From JADGGM01 sp027307005 (GTDB lineage: Bacteria; Gemmatimonadota; Gemmatimonadetes; Gemmatimonadales; Gemmatimonadaceae), in NCBI GenBank assembly GCA_035455745.1, contig DATIEP010000036.1, positions 1 through 64,000 of the forward strand: 64,000 bases of DNA. Reading direction: 5' to 3'. Position 1 is the stretch's first letter; each line of letters opens with the position of its first letter. Shown in pieces: positions 1-8,889 of the stretch. The position numbers and the translations under genes were made by a program. The notes beneath the pieces were generated by a model that was not told the DNA's origin, did no database searches, and worked only from the letters and a program-made list of their open reading frames with translations.

Positions 1-1
1 C

Positions 2-787
2 GTCGGCGGTCTCACCCCCCGAGCCACGGAGCTGGCAGCGGCCCTTTACTCCCAGGTGGCGGAGCGCGTCGTGCAGGTCTCCACGCCCGAAGTCGCGGAG
101 ATGGCGAAGCTGTTGGAGAACACCTTCCGCCACGTCAACATCGCGCTCGCCAACGAGATGGCGACGCTGTGCCGGAACATGGGCATCGACATCTGGGAAG
201 TGATCGACGCCGCGGCGACGAAGCCGTTCGGGTTCATGAAGTTCTCGCCCGGGCCGGGTCTGGGCGGCCACTGCATTCCGCTCGATCCGCACTATCTCGC
301 GTGGAAAATGCGCACGCTGCACTACAAGACGCGCATGATCGAGCTCGCCGGCGAGATCAACACGGAGATGCCGGCGTTCTGGGTCGGGAAGGTGGCGGAC
401 GCGCTCAACGACGCCGGCAAGCCCATGCGCGGTTCGCGCGTTCTCGTGTTAGGCGTGGCGTACAAGAAGGACATCGACGACCTGCGCGAATCGCCGGCGC
501 TCGAGATCCTCGACCTGCTGAGCAAGAAGGGCGCGGACGCGCGGTATCACGACCCGTACGTCCCCGAGATCGTGGACGACGGGCACACGCCGGGCGGCGC
601 CGTTGGGCGCTCGGTGCCGCTCGATGACGAAACGCTTCGCGGCGCCGATGCCGTCATCATCGTCACCGATCACAGCGCCATCGACTACGGACGCGTGAAG
701 CAGTTCGCATCCATCGTCATCGATTCGCGCAACGCGCTGTCGCGCTCGGCGGTGCATCCACCGGAGCCCGCGGCTGCGGCCATCTGA
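2..787 (+). CDS. UDP-N-acetylglucosamine 6-dehydrogenase (WbpA-like), 3' part
   Basis: C-terminal 261 residues of a nucleotide-sugar dehydrogenase; the reading frame is open to the left edge, so the N-terminal NAD-binding domain lies outside the window. The family oxidises C6 of a UDP-HexNAc to the uronic acid with NAD+, in two steps through a thiohemiacetal on a conserved cysteine. That cysteine is in the GGHCIP motif near base 270, followed by DPHYLAWK as in WbpA/WecC-type enzymes. The end carries the UDP-binding domain (VLGVAYKKDIDDLRESPALEIL). WbpB-like and WbpD-like genes follow directly, so the substrate is most likely UDP-GlcNAc in O-antigen or capsule synthesis. Family is sure; substrate is inferred from context. 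Confidence 0.9.
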   Translation, partial: VGGLTPRATELAAALYSQVAERVVQVSTPEVAEMAKLLENTFRHVNIALANEMATLCRNMGIDIWEVIDAAATKPFGFMKFSPGPGLGGHCIPLDPHYLAWKMRTLHYKTRMIELAGEINTEMPAFWVGKVADALNDAGKPMRGSRVLVLGVAYKKDIDDLRESPALEILDLLSKKGADARYHDPYVPEIVDDGHTPGGAVGRSVPLDDETLRGADAVIIVTDHSAIDYGRVKQFASIVIDSRNALSRSAVHPPEPAAAAI

Positions 788-800
788 GAGCAGCCACGAC

Positions 801-1895
801 ATGAGCATCGAGCGCAGCGGCACGCGGTTTCGGATCGGCCTCGTCGGATGCGGCCGCATCAGCGAGCGGCACTTCGATGCGATCGCGCGCACGCCGGCGA
901 TGCAGCTGGTCGCGGTGTGCGACGACGTCGAAGAGCGCGCGCGACAAGCGGGCGAGAAGATGAGCGTGCCGTTCTACACGAATTTCGCGCAGATGCTCGA
1001 CGAGCGCGCGTGCGAGGTCGTGGCCATCTGCACGCCGAGCGGGCTGCATCCGCGGCACGGCATCATGGCGGCGGAGAAGGGCGCGCACGTGATCTGCGAG
1101 AAGCCGATGGCGACGCGGCTCGAGGAAGCCGACGCGTTGGTCCATGCGTGCGACGAAGCGGGCGTGTACCTGTTCGTGGTCAAGCAGAACCGGTTGAATC
1201 CCGCCATCCAACTGCTCAAGCGGTCGATCGACCTCGGACGCTTCGGACGCATTTATCTCGCGAACACCACCGTGCGCTGGCAGCGGCCGCAGTCGTACTA
1301 CGACATGGCGCCGTGGCGCGGGACGTGGGAATTCGACGGCGGCGCCTTCATGAATCAGGCGAGCCACTACGTGGACATGATCCAGTGGCTGGTCGGACCG
1401 GTGGAGTCGGTGTCGGCCAAGACGGCGACGCTGGCGCGGCGCATCGAGAGCGAGGACACCGGCGTGGCGCTGCTGCGGTTCCGCAACGGGGCGTTAGGCA
1501 CGATCGAAGTCACGATGCTCGCGCACCCGCGCAACCTCGAGGGGTCGGTGACGATCCTCGGCGAGAAGGCCAGCGTGAAGGTGGGCGGCACCGCGCTCAA
1601 CCGCATCGAGACGTGGGAGTTCGCGGAGTATCACGACATCGACCGTGAAGCCGAGTTGCTGCGGGGCGCGCCGAATCCGCTGTCGGTGTACGGGTCGGGG
1701 CACCGGCCGTATTACGAAAATGTCGTCAAGGTATTACGCCGCGAAGCCGCGCCCGACACCGACGGCCGCGAGGGCCGCAAGTCGCTCGAGTTGATCCTCG
1801 GCATCTACGAGTCGGCGCGCGCCGAGCGCGAGATCGCGCTGCCGTTGCGCGCGTTTCCGCCGGAGACGGAGTCGGGGGGCGGCCGCCGCGCGTGA
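801..1895 (+). CDS. Gfo/Idh/MocA oxidoreductase, WbpB/WlbA-like UDP-GlcNAcA 3-dehydrogenase
   Basis: 364-residue oxidoreductase. An N-terminal Rossmann fold (GLVGCGRISERH, about residues 14-25) binds NAD; the EKPMA motif near residue 100 is the family signature with the catalytic lysine. The sequence around KQNRLNP and GGAFMNQASHYVDMIQWL matches the WbpB/WlbA branch, which oxidises the 3-hydroxyl of UDP-GlcNAc uronic acid ahead of transamination. It starts 13 bases after the dehydrogenase and overlaps the acetyltransferase by 4 bases (GTGA), so the three are one operon. The expected aminotransferase (WbpE/WlbC) is not in view and would be outside the window. Family sure, exact step likely. 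Confidence 0.87.
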   Translation: MSIERSGTRFRIGLVGCGRISERHFDAIARTPAMQLVAVCDDVEERARQAGEKMSVPFYTNFAQMLDERACEVVAICTPSGLHPRHGIMAAEKGAHVICEKPMATRLEEADALVHACDEAGVYLFVVKQNRLNPAIQLLKRSIDLGRFGRIYLANTTVRWQRPQSYYDMAPWRGTWEFDGGAFMNQASHYVDMIQWLVGPVESVSAKTATLARRIESEDTGVALLRFRNGALGTIEVTMLAHPRNLEGSVTILGEKASVKVGGTALNRIETWEFAEYHDIDREAELLRGAPNPLSVYGSGHRPYYENVVKVLRREAAPDTDGREGRKSLELILGIYESARAEREIALPLRAFPPETESGGGRRA

Positions 1896-2512
1896 GCGAG
1901 ATGCGCGAGGTGCCGGCGACGGACGGCGGCAGCGCGCTGGTCCACGAATCCAGCTACGTCGATGCCGGCGCCACGATCGGCGCCGGCACGCGCGTCTGGC
2001 ATTTCTGCCACGTGATGGCGGGCGCCGTGATCGGCGAGCAGTGCAGCCTGGGCCAGAACGTCGTGGTCATGCCGAGGGTGACGTTAGGCCGAAACGTCAA
2101 AGTCCAGAACAACGTGAGCCTGTACGAGGGCGTGCGCTGCGAGGACGACGTGTTTCTCGGCCCCTCGATGGTGTTCACCAACGTGCTGAACCCGCGCAGC
2201 CACGTGTCGCGCAAGCACGAGTATCGCGACACGATCGTGAGGCGCGGGGCATCGATCGGCGCCAACGCCACCATCGTCTGCGGGCACGAGGTCGGCGAGT
2301 ACGCGTTCGTCGGCGCCGGGGCCGTGGTGACGCACTCGGTGCCCGCCTACGCGCTCGTCACCGGCGTCCCGGCGCGGGTGGTGGGATGGATGTGCGAGTG
2401 CGGCGAGCGGCTCGATCTTCCCGCGGACCCATCCGGTGCGCACGTCGCGTGCTCGGCATGCGGAAAACAGTATGCGGGCGACCGCGGTGCAGTGCGGCGC
2501 GCTGGCGCCTAA
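1892..2512 (+). CDS. WbpD-like N-acetyltransferase (left-handed beta-helix)
   Basis: 206-residue hexapeptide-repeat acyltransferase. Repeats such as IGAGTRVWHFCHVMAGAVIGEQCSLGQ form the left-handed parallel beta-helix of UDP-2-acetamido-3-amino-glucuronate N-acetyltransferases, which acetylate the 3-amino group using acetyl-CoA. The NPRSHVSRKHEY segment is typical of the WbpD/WlbB group. The C-terminus adds a four-cysteine ribbon (CEC then CSAC, residues about 168-193) found in some members. GTG start overlaps the previous stop (GTGA); an in-frame ATG nine bases later is the alternative. The stop codon TAA lies within a GCCTAAC motif. Third and last gene of the sugar operon in view. Confidence 0.88.
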   Translation: MSEMREVPATDGGSALVHESSYVDAGATIGAGTRVWHFCHVMAGAVIGEQCSLGQNVVVMPRVTLGRNVKVQNNVSLYEGVRCEDDVFLGPSMVFTNVLNPRSHVSRKHEYRDTIVRRGASIGANATIVCGHEVGEYAFVGAGAVVTHSVPAYALVTGVPARVVGWMCECGERLDLPADPSGAHVACSACGKQYAGDRGAVRRAGA

Positions 2513-2534
2513 CGATCGGGGGCCGACCCCGCGT

Positions 2535-2933
2535 TCAGGGCAACGGCTCGAGCTCGGCCGACACAAAGCGCGTCTGGCTGATGCCGCAGGACGACGAGCC
2601 GACGACGACGCTGTCCTGCTCGAAGGTTTGATACCCGGAATCGGCGACGAACACGTCGTACGTACCGGGACGGTTCTCCGCCGCGCTGAGCTGCTGAATC
2701 CCGTCGATGGACGCCGCTGACGGCCGCAGCGAATCCGCGTAGTCGCCATCACGCACCACGCCGGTCGCGGTCGCCGTGAGCGGCGGACCAACGGCGGCTT
2801 TCACCGTGACGGTGATCGCCGGTCGGTGCGACAATGCGGAGCAGTCGCCGTTCCCGCTCACGCCGTTGGTGTTGCAGGCGGCCAGCGCGGCGACGGCGCA
2901 GAGCACGACATTCTCGACAGTCGAGGATCGCAT
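2535..2933 (-). CDS. putative lipoprotein, unknown function
   Basis: 132 residues from the ATG at 2933. The N-terminus is a short charged stretch, a hydrophobic core (VVLCAVAALAAC) and a lipobox-like LAAC, so the protein is predicted to be exported and lipidated. The remainder is beta-rich with a carboxypeptidase-regulatory-like flavour (RPGTYDVFVADSGYQTFEQDSVVV), resembling small extracytoplasmic adhesion or sensor modules, but I recognise no family. Cysteines in the mature part (NGDCS and SSSCG) could form a disulfide. Upstream in-frame starts would place extra residues before the signal peptide and look wrong. Convergent with the sugar operon. Confidence 0.62.
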   Translation of the reverse strand: MRSSTVENVVLCAVAALAACNTNGVSGNGDCSALSHRPAITVTVKAAVGPPLTATATGVVRDGDYADSLRPSAASIDGIQQLSAAENRPGTYDVFVADSGYQTFEQDSVVVGSSSCGISQTRFVSAELEPLP

Positions 2934-3094
2934 CGTTTCTCGCGTGATCTCCGGCGTGCGCATGGGGCGCGGTGACGGAGGGCGCATCGCGTAGAAATGA
3001 TGCGCGCAACTTCCTAATGGTAGCGTGGGACGCAACGCGCAACAGCATTGTGCGGCATGCCGAGTTGCATCCGGGTTCGGGAGGAGATTAGTGT

Positions 3095-3661
3095 ATGGCT
3101 ATGCCCGCTTTGCTGCCGCGCTACACCGTCGATCACCTCGACGAGTTGCCCGAATATCCGGGCGTGCGCTACGAGTTGCTGGACGGACTCCTCCTGGTGA
3201 GCCCGGCGCCAAGCAGCGTCCATGCGGTCATCACGTCGCGCCTGATCTCGGTGCTCTCGAACGGCATCTCCGAGGAGCATGCGTTCGTCGCGGCGCCGGG
3301 CGAGATCCGCCTCGAGCCCTTCACGAGTTTGGTTCCGGACGCGCTGGTCTATCCGGCCAAGTACGGGCTCGGCGTGCCGTGGAAAGATATCGGCGAATGG
3401 CTGCTCGCGGTCGAGGTGGTGAGTCCGTCGTCCGCTGTGTACGATCGCGATTACAAGCGGCGCGCCTACTCGGCCCTCGGCGTCGGCGAATATTGGGTGG
3501 TCGATCCAATGCAGCGCGCCATCGAGGTATCGCACGCCGGTGACGGGCAGCCGCGCATTGAGCGTCGCGCGGTTCGCTACCGTGCGCCTGGCTCTGCGCG
3601 AGAACTGCAGGTTGACGTGCCGCAGGTGTTCAGCGGCGTGCGCGGCCTGATTCGCGTTTAG
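3095..3661 (+). CDS. Uma2 family (DUF820) PD-(D/E)XK nuclease-fold protein
   Basis: 188 residues. The hallmark order is present: RYELLDGLLLVSPAPSSVHA near residue 26, then VPDALVY, LLAVEVVSPSS, RDYKRRAYSALGVGEYWVVDP. In this restriction-endonuclease-like superfamily the D of VPDAL, the E of AVEVVSPSS and the K of DYKRRAY supply the metal-binding and catalytic positions. No biochemical role is established for most members; they occur in large numbers in cyanobacteria and some other phyla. A GGAGG sequence precedes the ATG. It sits alone between a convergent lipoprotein gene and the ankyrin gene. Confidence 0.85.
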   Translation: MAMPALLPRYTVDHLDELPEYPGVRYELLDGLLLVSPAPSSVHAVITSRLISVLSNGISEEHAFVAAPGEIRLEPFTSLVPDALVYPAKYGLGVPWKDIGEWLLAVEVVSPSSAVYDRDYKRRAYSALGVGEYWVVDPMQRAIEVSHAGDGQPRIERRAVRYRAPGSARELQVDVPQVFSGVRGLIRV

Positions 3662-3833
3662 CGCGACACCGCGAACACGCGAGATAGGAGGCCGTCTCTC
3701 GGCGCTCGACCGACGCCTGGTCGTGCGCTTGGCGCTTGACAGCCCGGCCCGGAAGCGGCCAACCTTCGCTTCAGCGCGCGCTGGGGCGCCTCCTGTCCGC
3801 GGCAAGGGAGCTCTGCTCCCACCCACTCCGGTT

Positions 3834-3881
3834 GGGCTGTACGCAGCGAACCTTCTTCCGGGCCTGTACTCAGCGGACTTC
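3834..3881 (+). repeat. imperfect 22-bp tandem repeat upstream of the ankyrin gene
   Basis: Two copies of a GGG(C)CTGTACNCAGCGNAC(C)TTC-type sequence, at 3834-3855 and 3860-3881, 26 bases apart (about 2.5 helical turns), ending 27 bases before the ankyrin start. A GGGAG/CTCCC hairpin lies just upstream (about 3807-3820). These could be regulatory protein sites or leader RNA structure. The rest of the 3662-3907 gap holds only a weak TTGACA (3736-3741) with no good -10. Confidence 0.45.
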
Positions 3882-3907
3882 GGGCGCGCACGTGGAGGAA
3901 GGCCGCG

Positions 3908-6900
3908 ATGGACAGGAAACTCACGCCCCAGAGCTCCCTCGAGACGCTCAAGAGGGAAGCGAAGCGGTGGTTGACGGCGCTTCGCTCGAACGACCCCGAT
4001 GCTCGTGCGCGCTTCGTGCGCGCGCATCCGTCGGCTCCGCCTAACGCAACGCTGCGCGACGTGCAGTTCGCCCTCGCCCGCGAGTACGGCTTCGACGGGT
4101 GGACGGCGCTCACAACGGCGTTGTCGCGGCGCCGCGATCACCTGCACGCGCCGCGGGACGCGATCGTTCAATCGTTGCTCGAGGCCGCGTTGCGGGGCGA
4201 TGCGGCTCGTGTCCGCGAAGTGCTCGACGCACATCCCGACGTCGTCGACGAGCGCGCAGAAGTGCCGGGGCACACCGGCAAGCGCACCGCGCTGCACTTC
4301 GCGGTGAACGCCGGCAGCGAGGCGGTGGTGGACGTGCTGCTGGCGTACGGCGCCGATCCGAACATCCGCGATGACGGCGACAATGCGATGCCGCTGCATT
4401 TCGCGGCCGAGCGGCGGAGGCTCGGTATCGTGGAACGGTTGATCGCGCACGGCGCCGATCCGATCGGCGCCGGCGACTACCACGACCTGGGCGTGATCGG
4501 GTGGGCCACCTGCTTCGGCGACCGGCGCCAGCTCGCGGTGGCCGAGTATCTGCTCGCGCACGGCTCGGCCCACACGATTTTCTCGGCGGTCGCGATGGGC
4601 GCGACCGGGGCGATCCGGCGCATCGTCGGCATATCGTTAGGCGAACGCGACCGGGTGATGGACACCGCCAATCGGCGCCGGCGCCCGCTGCACCTCGCCG
4701 TGGTCCAGCGCCGGCGCGAGTCGTTGGACGCGCTGCTCGAGCTCGGCGCCGACACCGAGGCTGAGGACGATGCCGGGCTCACGCCGTTGGATCAGGCCGC
4801 GTTGAGCGGAGAGACAGCGATGGCTGAGCGGCTGATCGCCGGCGGCGCGCGGCTGCGGCTTCCGGCGGCGGTCGCGCTCGATCGCCCGAGAGACGTCGAG
4901 CGCTTGCTCGCGCAGGAACCGGATGCGCTCAGACCGGGCAACAGGTGGGGCCGGCTCATCGTGCGCGCCGCGGAGTCGTCGTCGGCTGCAGTCGTGGCGT
5001 CGCTCGTGAGCCACGGCGCATCCGTGCACGTGCGAGACGATTCGCGCACCGCCGTGGACAACACCCATGGCTACACGCCGCTGCACGCGGCAGCGTTCGC
5101 GGGCAACCTCGGCGCCGTGCAAGTGCTGCTGCGTCACGGGGCCGATGTTGCGGCGCGCGAGGACAAATGGTGGGGCACGCCGGCCGGTTGGGCGATGCAC
5201 GCCGGGCATCTCGAGGTGCGCGATGCGATTCTCGAGGGACCGATCGACATCTTCGAGGCCATCGCGTTCGATCGCACCGCGCGCATCGAGGAAATCCTGG
5301 CGCGGGACCCGGCGGCGTTGGAGCGTCCGTTCGGGCCCTATGTGACGGGCGACCGGAACGCGCATCCGTGGATCGACGTCGGGTGGACGCCGATCGCGTA
5401 CGCCGTTGCGAACGGCACAGCGGCGGCCGCGCGCGTGCTGCGCGCGCACGGCGCGGACCTGCGAGCCACCGACAGCGGCGGCCGCACGTTAGGCGATATC
5501 GCCGCGGCGTATGGACACCCGGAGCTGTTCGCGGAGCTGACACGCACCCAGGCCCGGGCCGCGCGGGCTGACGACAGATCGGACGTCGTCGCCGCGTTCC
5601 TCGAGACGGCGTGTCTCGATTGGCGCACGGGAGGCGCTGCGCGGACGCGGGCCATGCACGCAGCGGGGCGGATGCTCGCGCGGCATCCGGAAGTCGCGCA
5701 CGCCAATATCCTGACCGCCGCCGTGTGCGGCGACGTCGAACGCGTGGCGCAGATGCTCGACGACGATCCCAAGCTTGCGACAGCGATCAGCGGCCCGCGG
5801 CGCTGGCCACCGATTCTTTACGTGTGCGATGCGCGGCTGCCCGAGCCGTGGAGCGCTGCGGCAGGCGTGGAGGTGGCGAGGCTGCTGCTGGAGCGCGGCG
5901 CCGATGCCAACGCCTTCTACCTGGGCGGCAACGCCGACATCCACTATACGGCGCTCGCGTGTGTGTTAGGCAGAGGCGAAGAGGCCGCGGCGACGCATCC
6001 GGAGGCGCCGGCGCTGGCGCGGCTGCTGCTCGAGCACGGCGCGGATCCCTTCGACGGCCAGGTGTTGTACAACGTCTTCGCCGACCACGCGTCGCGGACG
6101 TCGTTAGGCGACGACATCGTCTGGCTGCTCGATCTGATGTCCGAGTACTCGGCGCGGCGCGGCCGGTCGGCCGATTGGGCGGATCCGGCGTGGCCGATGC
6201 TGTCGATGCGCGGCGCGCCGTCTCTGGGCCACGATGCCCGCGTGTATCACGGCGCGCGCTTCCTGCTCGATGCCGCGGTCGACCGCCATCTCCTCGGCCT
6301 CGCCGAATGGGTGTTGTCGCACGGCGCCGGCCCCGACACGCCGGTGGGCACGCGTTCCGTGCGCGACGCGAAGGCGACGGCATACGAGCAGGCGATCGCG
6401 CGCGGCCTCACCGACATGGCGCACTTGCTCGTGCGCTACGGCGCGGCGCCCACGCGCGGGCCGATGGACGACATCGACGCGCTCATGGATGCCGCGTTTC
6501 GCCTCGACCGCGAGCGCGTTGCCGCGATGTTCGCCTCGCATCCCGAGTACCGACGCGAGCCGCGGCCCATGTTCGCGGCGCTTCGCGACGATCGCGCCGA
6601 TGTGGTGCAGGTGCTGCTCGACCTGGGTGTGTCGCCCGACGTGGAGCATCCGCGCGAGGGCGGCGCTCGACCGCTGCACGCCGCGGCCGCGCACGGCGCC
6701 GTCCGGAGCGCCGCGGTGTTGTTGGCGCGCGGCGCAACGGTCGATGCGCGCGAAGAGCACTACCATGCCGTTCCGTTGGGCATTGCGTCGTGGGCGCAGC
6801 AGCGCCGGATGGTCGAGCTGTTGGGCGCGGTGAGCCGGGACGTGTGGGAGCTCGCCTACAGCGGACGCGTGGACCGGCTGCGCGTGGTGTTAGGCGAAGA

Positions 6901-7114
6901 GCCGGGACTGGCGCGCGTCGCGAACGCGAGCGGCGAGACGCCGCTCATGTATCTGCCGGACGATGCGGGGAAGGCGCTCGAGGCGGCGCAGCTGCTCGTC
7001 GCGCACGGCGCGGATCCGTCACTGCGCGACGCACACGGCCGCACCGCCGCGGACATCGCCGATGCTCGCGCGCTCGATGCGGTCGCGGCGTTCCTGCGAT
7101 CGCACGGCGGATGA
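3908..7114 (+). CDS. large ankyrin-repeat protein
   Basis: 1068 residues, no signal peptide or membrane segment evident, so probably cytoplasmic. The first about 70 residues hold a short leading motif (LETLKREAKRWL, then DVQFALAREYGFDGWTALTTAL) that precedes ankyrin repeats in similar proteins. Ankyrin units then run nearly to the C-terminus, with clear ones at TALHFAVNAGSEAVVDVLLAYGAD, GYTPLHAAAFAGNLGAVQVL and the final GETPLMYLPDDAGKALEAA. Other units are degenerate. Ankyrin arrays bind proteins; no enzymatic domain is visible, so the partner is unknown. A GGAGGA sequence precedes the ATG. It contains five or six in-frame GTTAGGC motifs, each giving a rare TTA leucine codon. Confidence 0.85.
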   Translation: MDRKLTPQSSLETLKREAKRWLTALRSNDPDARARFVRAHPSAPPNATLRDVQFALAREYGFDGWTALTTALSRRRDHLHAPRDAIVQSLLEAALRGDAARVREVLDAHPDVVDERAEVPGHTGKRTALHFAVNAGSEAVVDVLLAYGADPNIRDDGDNAMPLHFAAERRRLGIVERLIAHGADPIGAGDYHDLGVIGWATCFGDRRQLAVAEYLLAHGSAHTIFSAVAMGATGAIRRIVGISLGERDRVMDTANRRRRPLHLAVVQRRRESLDALLELGADTEAEDDAGLTPLDQAALSGETAMAERLIAGGARLRLPAAVALDRPRDVERLLAQEPDALRPGNRWGRLIVRAAESSSAAVVASLVSHGASVHVRDDSRTAVDNTHGYTPLHAAAFAGNLGAVQVLLRHGADVAAREDKWWGTPAGWAMHAGHLEVRDAILEGPIDIFEAIAFDRTARIEEILARDPAALERPFGPYVTGDRNAHPWIDVGWTPIAYAVANGTAAAARVLRAHGADLRATDSGGRTLGDIAAAYGHPELFAELTRTQARAARADDRSDVVAAFLETACLDWRTGGAARTRAMHAAGRMLARHPEVAHANILTAAVCGDVERVAQMLDDDPKLATAISGPRRWPPILYVCDARLPEPWSAAAGVEVARLLLERGADANAFYLGGNADIHYTALACVLGRGEEAAATHPEAPALARLLLEHGADPFDGQVLYNVFADHASRTSLGDDIVWLLDLMSEYSARRGRSADWADPAWPMLSMRGAPSLGHDARVYHGARFLLDAAVDRHLLGLAEWVLSHGAGPDTPVGTRSVRDAKATAYEQAIARGLTDMAHLLVRYGAAPTRGPMDDIDALMDAAFRLDRERVAAMFASHPEYRREPRPMFAALRDDRADVVQVLLDLGVSPDVEHPREGGARPLHAAAAHGAVRSAAVLLARGATVDAREEHYHAVPLGIASWAQQRRMVELLGAVSRDVWELAYSGRVDRLRVVLGEEPGLARVANASGETPLMYLPDDAGKALEAAQLLVAHGADPSLRDAHGRTAADIADARALDAVAAFLRSHGG

Positions 7115-7207
7115 GCAGGCGAGTCTAGTTGTGACGCTTCGGGGACGACGTCACCGGCGAAGCGGGGCACGGGCGGCGCGCGCCGCGCGCCGGGCCGAGA
7201 TCGTGGT

Positions 7208-7227
7208 GTTCCGTTAGGCAACGGAAC
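7208..7227 (+). other. perfect 8-bp hairpin with the GTTAGGC motif across stem and loop
   Basis: Perfect inverted repeat: 8-bp arms at 7208-7215 and 7220-7227 around the tetraloop AGGC. The second arm starts right after the loop, so the dispersed GTTAGGC motif spans stem and loop. It sits between the ankyrin gene and the tRNA-Val gene, both of which end towards it, but has no T-run, so a terminator role is uncertain. Confidence 0.5.
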
Positions 7228-7249
7228 GCGCGTACCGATACGGTGGGAG

Positions 7250-7323
7250 TGGTCGCGCAGGGACTCGAACCCCGGACCTCTGGTATGTGAGACCAGCGCT
7301 CTAACCAGCTGAGCTACGCGACC
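7250..7323 (-). tRNA. tRNA-Val (anticodon CAC)
   Basis: Full cloverleaf on the minus strand. The 7-bp acceptor stem is perfect (GGTCGCG with CGCGACC). The D-arm reads GCTC-AGCTGGTTA-GAGC, and the anticodon stem CTGGT/ACCAG encloses CTCACAT, giving anticodon CAC, which reads GTG. The T-arm contains GGTTCGAGTCC. The discriminator is A; the 3' CCA is not encoded and must be added. 74 bases. Confidence 0.95.
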
Positions 7324-7494
7324 GCGAGGCTGCCATGCGCCAGGCGTGTGCATAGCTTAACCGGCCGGTGGGTCCGGTGGTAGTGGCGTCGGCGCAGTGC
7401 GCGCTGTAGTGTTTCGCACGCGGGGCTCATTTCGACGGGTTCCGTGCGGCTCCATGGTGTGGCAGGTTCCTCGCGGTCACCTGGAGGTTCGTCC

Positions 7495-8889
7495 ATGGCT
7501 TTGTTCTCCTTCCTCGATCGAGAACGGACCATCGCGCACGCCGGCTACAACCGGTGGCGCATTCCCACTGCTGCGCTGGCGATCCATCTGGCGATCGGCC
7601 AGGCGTATGCGTTCAGCGTGTTCAACCTGCCGTTGTCCAAGCAGGAAGGATGGAAGTTGAGCACGATCGGCTGGGTGTTCAGCATCGCGATCGTGTTCCT
7701 CGGCGTGTCGGCGGCGCTGTTCGGCAAGTGGTTGGAGCGCGTGGGCCCGCGGCGGGCGATGTTCGCCGCCGCGTGCTGCTTCAGCGGCGGCTTCCTGGTT
7801 GGTGCGTTAGGCATCAAGACGCACAGCTTCCCGATTCTGCTGCTCGGCTACGGCGTGTTGGGCGGATTCGGACTCGGCATCGGGTACATCTCGCCGGTGT
7901 CGACGCTCATCAAGTGGTTTCCGGATCGGCCGGGCATGGCGACGGGTATGGCGATCATGGGATTCGGCGGCGGTGCGATGATCGCGTCGCCGCTGTCGGT
8001 AGGGCTCATGAAGCACTTTCGGACGGACACGTCGCAGGGTGTGGCGGCGACGTTCGTCTCGCTGGCGGTGCTGTACTTCATCTTCATGATGTTCGGCGTG
8101 TTCACGGTCCGGCTGCCGCGCGAGGGATGGCGGCCGCCGGGGTGGATGCCGCCCGTGACGCAGCCCAAGCTCGTGACCACGGCCAACGTGGAAGTGAACG
8201 AGGCGATGCGGACGCCGCAGTTCTGGCTCCTGTGGTGGGTGCTGTGCCTCAACGTGACCGCGGGCATCGGCGTGATCGGCCAGGCGTCGCCGATGATCCA
8301 GGAAATCTTCTTCAAGGGCAACCGGCCGGCCGCGGCCGCCGGCTTCGTGGCGCTACTGAGTCTCGCCAACATGACGGGGCGGTTTGCCTGGGCCTCGTTC
8401 TCCGATATGATCGGCCGCAAAGCCACGTACACGACGTTCTTTGTGTTAGGCATCATTCTCTATGCCTTCGTGCCGCACACCGGACAGTTGCAGAGCGTGC
8501 TGCTGTTCGTGATTGCGTTCGTGATCATTCTCTCGATGTACGGCGGCGGCTTCTCCACCGTGCCGGCGTATCTCAAGGATCTGTTCGGGACGATGCAGGT
8601 AGGCGCCATCCACGGGCGGCTGCTCACCGCGTGGTCGGCGGCCGGGATCTTCGGGCCGGTGCTCGTGAACTACATTCGCGAGTACGAGATCGATCATGGC
8701 GTGGCCAAGGCCGACGCGTACTCGCTCACGATGTATCTGATGGCGTGTCTCTTGTTGGTGGGTCTCATCTGCAACCTGTTGGTGCGGCCGGTGGACCCGA
8801 AGCACAACTACACCGGCGCGACGGCGCCGGATGGCTCGACCACCGGTCCGGCGTTCGGCCAGACCGCCGCAGGAGGTGCCCATGCCTGA
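7495..8889 (+). CDS. OFA-family MFS transporter (oxalate/formate antiporter-like)
   Basis: 464 residues with about 12 hydrophobic segments. The N-terminal half carries OFA features: YAFSVFNLPLS after the first helix, WVFSIAIVFLGVSAALFGKW, then GIGYISPVSTLIKWFPDRPGMATGMAIMGFGGGA. OFA proteins exchange or import small carboxylates such as oxalate, formate or related monocarboxylates across the inner membrane; the substrate cannot be read from sequence. The ATG at 7495 is chosen because GGAGG lies 7 bases upstream; the longer frame from 7444 adds a non-hydrophobic, unsupported extension. The 3' end overlaps a 50-residue membrane protein gene by 8 bases, so the two are translationally coupled. 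Confidence 0.88.
   Translation: MALFSFLDRERTIAHAGYNRWRIPTAALAIHLAIGQAYAFSVFNLPLSKQEGWKLSTIGWVFSIAIVFLGVSAALFGKWLERVGPRRAMFAAACCFSGGFLVGALGIKTHSFPILLLGYGVLGGFGLGIGYISPVSTLIKWFPDRPGMATGMAIMGFGGGAMIASPLSVGLMKHFRTDTSQGVAATFVSLAVLYFIFMMFGVFTVRLPREGWRPPGWMPPVTQPKLVTTANVEVNEAMRTPQFWLLWWVLCLNVTAGIGVIGQASPMIQEIFFKGNRPAAAAGFVALLSLANMTGRFAWASFSDMIGRKATYTTFFVLGIILYAFVPHTGQLQSVLLFVIAFVIILSMYGGGFSTVPAYLKDLFGTMQVGAIHGRLLTAWSAAGIFGPVLVNYIREYEIDHGVAKADAYSLTMYLMACLLLVGLICNLLVRPVDPKHNYTGATAPDGSTTGPAFGQTAAGGAHA

Noticed and set aside
3014..4573. 519-residue open frame on the minus strand over the Uma2 and ankyrin genes
   Set aside because: Arginine/histidine-rich antisense translation with no recognisable domain; the plus-strand genes are strongly supported. 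High-GC genomes give many such long antisense frames.
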